From the NCBI GenBank assembly GCA_964638715.1, contig CAZWZF010000021.1, positions 1 through 64,000 of the forward strand: DNA of 64,000 nucleotides. The letters are read 5' to 3'. Origin of the DNA: JBAXQQ01 sp037131695 (GTDB lineage: Bacteria > Armatimonadota > Hebobacteria > CAIYQO01). A program made the position numbers and the translations under genes. Below, in pieces: positions 1 to 6,305 of this stretch (positions are counted from its first letter, which is position 1; each line of letters opens with the position of its first letter). The notes under the pieces were generated by a model. That model saw only the letters and a list, made by a program, of their open reading frames with translations, had not been told where the DNA came from and searched no databases.

Positions 1-350
1 AGTTCTATCACCGTACCAATATAAGCAAATGGTGCTGGTCTGTGACAATACCAACAATGTGTATTACTAACGAAATTAACATTATCACATGCACTGCAGA
101 TACCATATTCATATATATTTATTTCTACTGGTAATGGCACTGTCTGAAATCCTGTTTTATTATTTTGCGGATTTGACTGGTAAGACACGTTACCACCTGT
201 TACTGGCGATGACACAACATTATTGCTTTCATCATTAGAATCAACAGTGCCATTATCTGTAGTTGTAACTGTCGGTGATAAGACGTTCCCACATTCCGTA
301 CAGAAACTACTGGTATCTACAACCTTATATCCACAGTTAGTGCAAAACAT
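1..350 (-). CDS. Zinc-ribbon protein, 3' end outside the window
   Basis: The frame is open from an ATG at 350 to the window edge, giving 116 codons with no stop. The first 20 residues hold a zinc ribbon with cysteines at 3, 6, 17 and 20 (CxxC, spacer, CxxC). A Ser/Thr/Asn-rich linker follows, then a second CxxC pair (CSAC and CWYC) near residues 90-107, so this is a double zinc-ribbon protein. A Shine-Dalgarno GAGGAG lies 9 bases before the start. The gene begins 53 bases after the stop of the upstream zinc-ribbon gene on the same strand, so the two are probably one transcript. Such ribbons often sit at the N-terminus of small membrane or adaptor proteins. No function can be given. Confidence 0.7.
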   Translation of the reverse strand, partial: MFCTNCGYKVVDTSSFCTECGNVLSPTVTTTDNGTVDSNDESNNVVSSPVTGGNVSYQSNPQNNKTGFQTVPLPVEINIYEYGICSACDNVNFVSNTHCWYCHRPAPFAYIGTVIE

Positions 351-403
351 GCCTATATTCTCCTCACATGACATTAATCACTACTATAGCAATCATCCAA
401 TAA

Positions 404-979
404 TTAGAACTGGCGGTTTAAGACTTTTAATCGATAATAGTCACCATTTGCAGCCATTCCACACCAACACCACACAACTGCGGCAATTGGTGGAAATATC
501 AAGCCTAAGACAATACTAACTGTAAGCAATATTAATCCTTTAGCCCACATTCCTTTTACGAAATAAAACATTGAGGCAAAGAAAAAACCCCAAAAGTTGA
601 AACCTATTTCCTTACGCTCTTTGGGTGTTAAAACACTGATATTCGGACACCCATATCCAATCCGACCGCCTGCTTTTTCGATTAACCTGAACTTAACTTT
701 CCATTTTTCAGAAACATTAAGTGACTCTATCGACGACGCAATTGACGACACTTTTACTGAGTCTTCAACAACAGAGTCTGATTCCTTTGGAAGTGATTCA
801 ATATGCAACTGGTCTGGCTCCTGTTTATCAGTAGTACTGGATATTGCTGTAATTTCAGCTTCTACAGGTGCTACAGGTATTGAGGACGAAGGTATTTCCT
901 CTACCTTGTTGACAGCTCCACATGATGCACAAAACTTGTGTTCATCATTAAGTTCCTTACCGCAATTTCTGCAAAACAT
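404..979 (-). CDS. Zinc-ribbon membrane protein with DUF2628-like C-terminus
   Basis: This is a 191-residue protein. It starts with a zinc ribbon (MFCRNCGKEL, then CASCG) whose cysteines are at about 3, 6, 17 and 20. A low-complexity Ser/Glu/Val-rich linker follows to about residue 85. The C-terminal third has the pattern NFWGFFFASMFYFVKGMW followed by a long hydrophobic stretch, typical of DUF2628-like membrane proteins with two to three transmembrane segments. I chose the ATG at 979 over one 15 codons upstream because AAGGAG lies 9 bases before it and the zinc ribbon then begins at residue 2. It is followed by another zinc-ribbon gene on the same strand. Function unknown; the upstream gap is shared with a divergent XRE regulator. 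Confidence 0.75.
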   Translation of the reverse strand: MFCRNCGKELNDEHKFCASCGAVNKVEEIPSSSIPVAPVEAEITAISSTTDKQEPDQLHIESLPKESDSVVEDSVKVSSIASSIESLNVSEKWKVKFRLIEKAGGRIGYGCPNISVLTPKERKEIGFNFWGFFFASMFYFVKGMWAKGLILLTVSIVLGLIFPPIAAVVWCWCGMAANGDYYRLKVLNRQF

Positions 980-1057
980 GCTATTCAGCTCCTTTATCCT
1001 TCGTTCATAAACTATCCATAACAAAGGGTTGCCTAATTTTAAACATACTGTGTCATA

Positions 1058-1087
1058 TTGTCAACAAATATATTCCTATAGTCTATA
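1058..1087 (+). promoter_or_regulatory. Possible promoter of the XRE regulator with GTCAAC half-site
   Basis: TTGTCA at 1058-1063 and TCTATA at 1082-1087 are spaced by 18 bases and would place transcription start near 1094, ahead of the ATG at 1111. The -35 box overlaps TTGTCAAC, which is half of the perfect palindrome found at 1441-1456. This suggests self-regulation, but that is inference. Confidence 0.35.
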
Positions 1088-1110
1088 TGTTTTATGGTAC
1101 GATTTTATAT

Positions 1111-1470
1111 ATGCCAAAATATAGTAATAATGAGTCATTCAGAATATGGTTGTCAGATGAACTCAAACACCGAAATTTGTCGTTATCTGACCTTGCACGC
1201 AGAAGCAATATCACCAGAAGCCATATCTCCCGTATATTATCAGGGGATCGTACTCCTGGTATGAACACACTGGTAGCAATAGCCCGTGCTTTATCGCTGC
1301 CGGAGGAAGATATGCTGCGCCATGCCGGTATGCTTGCCATAAAGAATAATGAAATTGAAGGCGAGAGCGAACTCATGGAGCTTTATAAGAAGATGACCGC
1401 AGAGAACAGGCATAAGATTCTTGGAATTTCACGGTTTTTTGTTGACAATTGTCAACAAGACAACAAGTAG
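1111..1470 (+). CDS. XRE-family transcriptional regulator
   Basis: This 119-residue protein has an N-terminal helix-turn-helix of the XRE/HTH_3 type: LSLSDLARRSNITRSHISRI is followed by a GDRTPGMNTLVAIARAL helix. The C-terminal half (ELMELYKKMTAENRHKIL) is helical and may dimerise. An in-frame ATG lies 24 bases upstream at 1087, but the likely -10 box overlaps it and the MPKYSNN start at 1111 fits better. The final codons contain the perfect 16-bp palindrome GTTGACAATTGTCAAC (1441-1456), whose half-site also covers the -35 box. It is divergent from the zinc-ribbon genes, which it may control together with itself. Its target is not known. Confidence 0.75.
   Translation: MPKYSNNESFRIWLSDELKHRNLSLSDLARRSNITRSHISRILSGDRTPGMNTLVAIARALSLPEEDMLRHAGMLAIKNNEIEGESELMELYKKMTAENRHKILGISRFFVDNCQQDNK
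1441..1456. promoter_or_regulatory. 16-bp perfect palindrome, candidate operator
   Basis: GTTGACAATTGTCAAC is self-complementary over 16 bases. It overlaps the last codons of the XRE gene. Further GTCAAC half-sites lie at 1472, 1569 and 1644 and at the promoter near 1060. Binding by the XRE protein is inferred only. Confidence 0.4.
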
Positions 1471-1720
1471 AGTCAACTTTCAACAACTCCTGTAAGCACT
1501 ATAGATGCAACACTTACTAAACAAACGCAGTAAAGTGACAACACGATGTATTTCCATCTATCATTACAGTCAACTTTTCGTGAGTAGGTAGTCATTAGTG
1601 AAGCCTGGTTTTCTCGTCAGATGCAAAAGATGATTTTTACATAGTCAACATTTGCCCGGGTAATAAGAAACTCCAAGCCAGGATCAGGCTAAGTGATAAT
1701 TTTAATAGTCATCGATTATA

Positions 1721-2020
1721 CTATTGTTTTTTTCGATTACTTGCCCGTTTTCTCGACTTATTAAATTCCGCTTTTTCCCAATAGAGAAGTGGTGCTTTAG
1801 GTTCCAACAATTCAATCCAATCTGTCCTTTCAAGAGCAACTAAAATCCTTATCATTAAACCGACAGTAGTGCCACTTCCTCCCTCAAGCCGTTTTACTAC
1901 ATTTAAAGATACGACTGCTTTATCAGCCAAATCTTGCTGAGTTATATTTTTCCTTAACCGTAACTCCCGAATTCGACGTCCTAACTCTATTTCCCATTCT
2001 TCAGGTGTTTTATTCGTCAT
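1721..2020 (-). CDS. Small XRE-family regulator
   Basis: This 99-residue protein carries one helix-turn-helix: GRRIRELRLRKNITQQDLAD, then KAVVSLNVVKRLEGG. A basic tail follows (NKSRKRASNRKK). A weak Shine-Dalgarno (AAAGG) precedes the ATG at 2020. Single-domain XRE proteins of this form, with a short hydrophobic and acidic C-terminal helix pair, are common beside integrases and toxin genes. The gene is divergent from the tyrosine recombinase, which begins 200 bases away, so control of that gene is plausible. No toxin partner is visible next to it. Confidence 0.7.
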   Translation of the reverse strand: MTNKTPEEWEIELGRRIRELRLRKNITQQDLADKAVVSLNVVKRLEGGSGTTVGLMIRILVALERTDWIELLEPKAPLLYWEKAEFNKSRKRASNRKKQ

Positions 2021-2186
2021 AGCAATATACCTTTAATAAATTTTATTTGACTTTGACTACTCAACAGATAAGTCATTATACATAATTATGAATAATGCCG
2101 CTACTAACGATTTTCATTATTTAACAACAGCTGCATATATCTAAAGCAACCGCCTTTACAAATAAGAACTTCCATGTTATTATTGT

Positions 2187-2211
2187 TTCCGATAACATTC
2201 AATTATCGGAA
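2187..2211 (+). promoter_or_regulatory. Inverted repeat overlapping the recombinase ribosome-binding site
   Basis: TTCCGATAA and TTATCGGAA form a perfect 9-bp inverted repeat around a 7-base loop (2187-2195 and 2203-2211). The right arm contributes the GGAA of the Shine-Dalgarno GGAAGGAA before the ATG at 2221. As RNA, the hairpin would hide the ribosome-binding site. As DNA, it could be an operator for the nearby XRE protein. Confidence 0.5.
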
Positions 2212-2220
2212 GGAATAATC

Positions 2221-3204
2221 ATGGAAAATACTAACGAAAAGATGCTTACAACGGTAGTCCCAAACCTGCTGCCAGATGTGTCAGAGTCGCTAATTTCTCA
2301 GGCACAGATTTATGTTACACATGCTAAATCTGAAAGTACTCGGAATGCGTATGAATCAGACTGGGAAGACTTCACTGGCTGGTGCATTCAACACAGCTGC
2401 CAATTCCTTCCAGCATTGCCGGGGACAGTCTCTCTATATCTGACTGACCTTATATCCCAAGGACGCAAAGTCAGCACCTTAGCGCGTCGTCTGGTAGCAA
2501 TAAGCCAAGCCCATAAATATCAGGGACATACTTCACCCACCAGTGCAACAGTGGTAAGAGAGACCTTAAAAGGTATTCGCCGCGAACATGGCAGTCAGGT
2601 AGACGCCGTTGACGCTTTAACGACCGCAGACATGAGAGCTATATGCCAGTCTCTTCCTGATTCTATCATTGGACAGCGTAACCGTGCATTACTCCTACTC
2701 GGGTTCGCTGGTGCCTTTCGCCGTAGCGAATTAGTAAGCCTTAACCTTGATGACGTACAGGAATGCACTGAGGGATTACGGATTAGCATACGACGCTCAA
2801 AAACAGACCAGGAAGGCGAAGGAAGAGTAGTCGGAATTCCATATGGCTCTGACATGCAGACTTGTCCAGTACGAGCGTATAAAGCATGGCTTGAGACATC
2901 AGGCATCACTGACGGCGCAATCTTTCGTGGACTTGATAAAGGCGGACACATTATATCAGTCAGACTATCCGACAGAGCAGTAGCGCAGATAATACAAAAA
3001 GCAGCACAACATGCCAGTCTGGATCATAAACACGTAGCAGGTCACTCCCTTCGCGCCGGACACGCCACCTCCGCTGCTCGGGCAGGAGTAAGCGAAAGAG
3101 TCATCATGAAACAAACTGGTCATCGCTCAGAAAGAATGGTACGCCGCTATATCCGCGAAGGTGAACTCTTCACTGAGAACTCTGCAACACGACTGGGCTT
3201 ATAG
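2221..3204 (+). CDS. Tyrosine recombinase (integrase)
   Basis: This 327-residue site-specific recombinase has a SAM-like core-binding domain (about 22-120) and a catalytic domain (about 130-320). The full catalytic set is visible: R167 in FRRSEL, K194 in SKTD, H275 and R278 in HSLR, H301 in TGHRS, and the nucleophile Y310 in VRRYIREG. The order and spacing are complete, so the enzyme should be active. It belongs to the phage/island integrase type; I see no integron-integrase-specific insert. Twenty-two bases after its stop lies a direct repeat (3226-3259), also found downstream of a decayed second copy of this gene (5275-5470), which makes the repeat a candidate attachment site. The start is set by GGAAGGAA within a hairpin. 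Confidence 0.92.
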   Translation: MENTNEKMLTTVVPNLLPDVSESLISQAQIYVTHAKSESTRNAYESDWEDFTGWCIQHSCQFLPALPGTVSLYLTDLISQGRKVSTLARRLVAISQAHKYQGHTSPTSATVVRETLKGIRREHGSQVDAVDALTTADMRAICQSLPDSIIGQRNRALLLLGFAGAFRRSELVSLNLDDVQECTEGLRISIRRSKTDQEGEGRVVGIPYGSDMQTCPVRAYKAWLETSGITDGAIFRGLDKGGHIISVRLSDRAVAQIIQKAAQHASLDHKHVAGHSLRAGHATSAARAGVSERVIMKQTGHRSERMVRRYIREGELFTENSATRLGL

Positions 3205-3225
3205 CCTGATTCAACAAACAGTCAT

Positions 3226-3259
3226 AAAGTCAGTCAACGCGGGAAAAATCTCAAAATAA
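3226..3259 (+). repeat. Dispersed direct repeat, copy A (candidate attachment site)
   Basis: The core GTCAGTCAACGCGGGAAAAA begins at 3229, 25 bases after the intact recombinase stop. Copy A matches copy B (5577-5610) at 29 of 34 positions by eye. Copies C and D share the core GTCAGGCAACACGG. Confidence 0.7.
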
Positions 3260-3308
3260 TTTCTCATACAGAAGAGTTATATACCTGTATTATTATTTAT
3301 TTATTCAA

Positions 3309-3947
3309 TTATACATCGGTCGCTTGATAAGGGAAAGGTGGTGTACCGGGATGTTCGCGATTATATATGTCGAATTCTGATTGATTAAGCGAATACCATT
3401 CATCATAGGGATAGCGTCTAAAAAACTCACTAATTCTTTCTCGAAAATGTTCGTCAGCAATTGAATTAAGCCTTCCTTTCCTTAAATTACGCATATCTTC
3501 AAGATCAGCTCTTGGAACCCGTAAGGTAACCATAAAATCAACGGCCATTTTTTCGGAAAATCCTAATTCTTCATTTGGTGGGAGATAAAACCATTTCTGA
3601 TTTATTCGTGCATGTTGAGTAATTATGTTAACCCAACTCTTACTCGAAGATGTCTCTTTACATTTTAATTCGACATCTTTAAATAGAGATATTTCACAAA
3701 GCGTAATATCTCGACTTCTACTTGCATCGCAATTTTGAGTAGCAACAATAGCAATAACAGGTCGAACAGAAGCAATAATACTTACAGGCTCATTTGATGA
3801 AGCAATATCGTTCCATGTAACAACTCTTTCTCCATCTTCGTCAGCTACAATAATATTATTTAGAGATATTTCCAATCTTGGGATACCGAAAAAGATATCT
3901 CCTTGATTTATAGGTGATGAACTATCAGGGAAATCGTAAATCATCAT
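3309..3947 (-). CDS. Unknown protein, QGDIF/NCD type, third gene of the TIGR04255 cassette
   Basis: This 212-residue protein has a characteristic NQGDIFFGIPRLEI near its N-terminus and VIAIVATQNCD near residue 65. That pattern recalls a poorly described family in which GDIF and a QxCD motif recur, often in accessory islands; I cannot name a domain. The C-terminal half is charged and helical (REFF-RRYPYDEWYSLN). A longer frame begins at 4079, but the ATG at 3947 is favoured: it overlaps the end of the preceding gene by 23 bases and directly precedes the conserved region, while the upstream extension would overlap that gene by about 150 bases. It is the last gene of a three-gene minus-strand operon. 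No catalytic motif seen. Confidence 0.6.
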   Translation of the reverse strand: MMIYDFPDSSSPINQGDIFFGIPRLEISLNNIIVADEDGERVVTWNDIASSNEPVSIIASVRPVIAIVATQNCDASRSRDITLCEISLFKDVELKCKETSSSKSWVNIITQHARINQKWFYLPPNEELGFSEKMAVDFMVTLRVPRADLEDMRNLRKGRLNSIADEHFRERISEFFRRYPYDEWYSLNQSEFDIYNREHPGTPPFPYQATDV

Positions 3948-4317
3948 TATTATTCCATTGGATTCCAACTGCAGCATCAAGTTCAGCAATCTGAAGTCGC
4001 TCTTTTTCTGCTTGTTCAAGAATCTGTCGAGATAATCGCAGTGCTTCGTTACGCGAAATTGAACGTCCGATAACATCATGATATATCGTCATGGTTACAA
4101 CAGCATCGCGTTGGTTTTTTTCTATTGACCATGGATCAGCTAAAGACGTAATCGGCGAAAATGTCATTAATAATGATAAACCAACAGTTATCATATTACG
4201 ATATATATTATTTGATATGTCAGGTGCGTATTCTTCATGTAGACTCGATGACCATGTGTTTGACGATTGTATCATGTCATCATCTATACAAATATTAATT
4301 GAGGATGTGTTACTCAC
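3925..4317 (-). CDS. Unknown single-pass membrane protein, second gene of the TIGR04255 cassette
   Basis: This 130-residue protein starts with GTG (4317), and its first 8 bases overlap the end of the TIGR04255-like gene, pointing to translational coupling. A polar N-terminal 40 residues is followed by one hydrophobic segment (about 42-60, MITVGLSLLMTFSPITSLA) that could be a transmembrane helix. A charged helical part (RLSRQILEQAEKERLQIAEL) and a short tail end the protein. AGAGG lies 7 bases before the GTG. I do not recognise the family. Its position between two soluble proteins suggests a membrane anchor or effector for the trio, which is inference. Confidence 0.6.
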   Translation of the reverse strand: MSNTSSINICIDDDMIQSSNTWSSSLHEEYAPDISNNIYRNMITVGLSLLMTFSPITSLADPWSIEKNQRDAVVTMTIYHDVIGRSISRNEALRLSRQILEQAEKERLQIAELDAAVGIQWNNNDDLRFP

Positions 4318-5089
4318 CTTTAAACCTCTTTATCAAATCACCATCAATCATTTTAAAAAAACAGTTATTAGTAATTTCATGTGCGCTATCAATCCACTTT
4401 TCAAATTCAGTTGGCATATTAGGCATATCATCGCCAGCAGATTCAATAACTGTTTCCCAAATTATTGCTGGTTTATTTTGTTTCTGACCTGTAGCTAATC
4501 TAATAGATATCATACCTTTCGGTTGATTACATTTAAATGACGAATGCCAAGTTAAATTGCAAGGATTTTTATTTACATTTGTATCATTTAATAAATTATC
4601 AGATATAGAAATATTTATTTTTAGTTTATCTTTAATAAATTCATAAGCATCTTCATTCAAGTAATCAAATTCTACCGCATCAATATATCTCAGGATAATA
4701 TTTGTCATTTTCATATCAGAAACTTTTGGATGTGCAGAATATAATTTATTTATTGCTGATATTATTCGAGGACGGAAGTCATCCCATGTGTAATCAGAAG
4801 TAGAATTTACGGTAAATACACCTGGGCCTAATTGAATTAATGGCCATTTATTAGAATCAATTCTAAACCGATGTTGTACAATATTATTTATTAATATCAC
4901 TTGCTCTGGTAGTGATGCTGTTGGTAACTCTTCATATGTCGGGTATTCACTTAAGAGACTGTCAGATAATCGAGCCAGTAATAGTTTATAATATTGAGGT
5001 GATTTAGAATCCGGTAGATTATTAAGGGGCTTCCATCGGACTTCTAATATCGCTTCAACGAGTGGTTTATTTTTTAATTGTTCTACCAT
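4310..5089 (-). CDS. TIGR04255-like protein
   Basis: This 259-residue protein matches the sporadically distributed family TIGR04255, recognisable from NKPLVEAILEVRW at the N-terminus and LIQLGPGVFTVNST with a following Y-x-W-D-x-F in the middle (about 95-118). The family has no established biochemical role. I chose the ATG at 5089 over an upstream GTG at 5095 because AAGGGG lies 6 bases ahead of it. It is the first gene of a tightly overlapping trio (8-base and 23-base overlaps), so the three probably act together. The trio lies between direct repeats A and B, next to recombinase copies, like a mobile cargo cassette. A defence or toxin role is a guess from location only. Confidence 0.7.
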   Translation of the reverse strand: MVEQLKNKPLVEAILEVRWKPLNNLPDSKSPQYYKLLLARLSDSLLSEYPTYEELPTASLPEQVILINNIVQHRFRIDSNKWPLIQLGPGVFTVNSTSDYTWDDFRPRIISAINKLYSAHPKVSDMKMTNIILRYIDAVEFDYLNEDAYEFIKDKLKINISISDNLLNDTNVNKNPCNLTWHSSFKCNQPKGMISIRLATGQKQNKPAIIWETVIESAGDDMPNMPTEFEKWIDSAHEITNNCFFKMIDGDLIKRFKGE

Positions 5090-5274
5090 ACCCACCCCTT
5101 TTTATATATTGGGATTGAATGTTAACCGACATTCAATATTAATTAGACGTTTTGCATTATTGCTTGCTTCTATAATATCTCAATAATGAATGAATTCGTC
5201 AAGTAAATAGTAAATCCTTTTAACTACTTCATAACAGATAAAATTATATTGTTCCATAATTGAAAGGAAAAATC

Positions 5275-5470
5275 ATGAAAATTACTAATACTCTTACCAC
5301 GATTATACTATATGTGCTTCCGAATGCGTCAGAATCACTAATCTCACAGGTACGGGATTATGTTAGTTACTCAAAATCTAAAAGCACATAGAATGCATCT
5401 AAATCAGACTGGGAAGACTTCACTGATTGGTGCATTCAGCAAAGTTACTGCATAATCTTTACTACTCAAC
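5275..5470 (+). pseudogene. 5' remnant of a second tyrosine recombinase copy
   Basis: The frame from ATG 5275 aligns with the N-terminus of the intact recombinase at 2221: SESLISQ, YV, K-S-K-S-T, then after a TAG stop N-A, S-DWEDFT-WCIQ are shared. The stop replaces the codon after S-T (an arginine codon, CGG, in the intact gene). Homology ends near 5440-5470 and the catalytic domain is missing. The upstream region with a GAAAGGAAAAATC ribosome-binding site also resembles that of the intact gene. A copy of the direct repeat follows at 5577, as it does after the intact gene, so a recombinase-plus-repeat unit was probably duplicated and then deleted internally. Confidence 0.8.
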
Positions 5471-5576
5471 ACGTATCTCATGTGCCATATTCTTGTAAGC
5501 ACTATTTCATGGCAAACTGATCTTCATAAAATACTTCGCCATACAAATTACAAAGTTAGTCTTAGCAAATATTAAT

Positions 5577-5610
5577 ATAGTCAGTCAACACGGGAAAAAT
5601 CCTAAAATGA
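5577..5610 (+). repeat. Dispersed direct repeat, copy B
   Basis: The core GTCAGTCAACACGGGAAAAA starts at 5580, about 107 bases after the recombinase remnant. It is followed directly by a perfect 9-bp inverted repeat (GTTTTCAGT / ACTGAAAAC, 5611-5636) that the other copies lack. Confidence 0.7.
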
Positions 5611-5636
5611 GTTTTCAGTATATTAGGACTGAAAAC
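5611..5636. repeat. 9-bp perfect inverted repeat after repeat copy B
   Basis: GTTTTCAGT (5611-5619) and ACTGAAAAC (5628-5636) surround an 8-base loop. It is A+T-rich and lacks a T-tract, so a recombination or protein-binding site is as likely as a terminator. Confidence 0.4.
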
Positions 5637-5700
5637 CACTTATTAAAAGCCTACTTTAGCAGTATAATAAAGATATCTTATAAGGTAAAGGTATCAAATT

Positions 5701-5880
5701 ATGACAAAAACTCACAGTATCGAAATAACAATTAATCGGAAAACAGGTGAACGAACAGTCAAAGGAACACCTATAGAAGATATTAAAATGGTTTTCCCAG
5801 AGGCTTTTATATGTATAATGGCAGAGATATGTTTAAAACATTTTCAAGCAGAAGAAGACAATAAAATAAAGAAAGAATAA
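5701..5880 (+). CDS. Small protein of 59 residues between repeats B and C
   Basis: An ATG at 5701 with AAAGG 9 bases upstream opens a 59-codon frame ending in TAA. The N-terminal half is an alternating polar/hydrophobic stretch (SIEITINRKTGERTVKG) that could be a beta hairpin. The middle is hydrophobic (FPEAFICIMAEICLKHF) and the tail is lysine- and glutamate-rich. I do not recognise it. The good ribosome-binding site and its position as the only frame between two copies of the direct repeat suggest that it is real cargo. A weak hairpin (CCCAA / TTGGG) follows the stop. Confidence 0.5.
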   Translation: MTKTHSIEITINRKTGERTVKGTPIEDIKMVFPEAFICIMAEICLKHFQAEEDNKIKKE

Positions 5881-5924
5881 TTTAATCTCTCCCAAGATTA
5901 CATTGGGATTATTCTATCATTAAT

Positions 5925-5958
5925 AAAGTCAGGCAACACGGGAAAAAACCGGAAATAT
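5925..5958 (+). repeat. Dispersed direct repeat, copy C
   Basis: The core GTCAGGCAACACGGGAAAAA begins at 5928. Copy C and copy D are identical over 25 bases, starting six bases before the aligned element, so these two are the most recent pair. The 231 bases between C and D hold no gene I can support. Confidence 0.7.
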
Positions 5959-6189
5959 TTATGGCATCCAATCTGGGGTTATCGCATAGATAGCTTCTAC
6001 TGCGTCTTCACATAAAGTAGGCATCATTATGATTACGATTAGTATCTCCTGTAGAATAACGTCAACTTCTTTTGCGAGTTAAGTCTATATTTATAATACT
6101 CCTTTGACGGTAAAATATAAGTGATAGGGGATGACCTGGCGACCCATTAATAGCTATTTTCCATAAAGTAACAATGTCCTTTCATTAAT

Positions 6190-6212
6190 AAAGTCAGGCA
6201 ACACGGAAATTT
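6190..6212 (+). repeat. Dispersed direct repeat, copy D
   Basis: This copy has the core GTCAGGCAACACGG but loses one G of the GGG tract and diverges after GGAAA. It lies 94 bases before the start of the ParB-like/DUF5131-like gene. Confidence 0.65.
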
Positions 6213-6305
6213 CAATAGACTAAAGTGTTCCACAATCAATTCCCGGTGAGATTCGTATAGTATAAGTAAGGCAAAAAATACATGTCTTACCACAAGGAGT
6301 TTATT

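Noticed and set aside
597..1010. Plus-strand frame of 137 codons
   Set aside because: It is the shadow of the zinc-ribbon gene on the other strand.
1532..1548. Fifth copy of the recombinase-linked repeat (AAAGTGACAACACGATG)
   Set aside because: It needs a gap to align and lacks the GGG-A tract; too weak to list.
5959..6189. Gene between repeat copies C and D
   Set aside because: Only very short frames without a ribosome-binding site; no recognisable peptide.
3226..6212. Integron attC sites
   Set aside because: The repeats are short direct repeats without the paired core sites and folded hairpin of attC, and the recombinase shows no integron-specific insert, so I call this integron-like only in layout.
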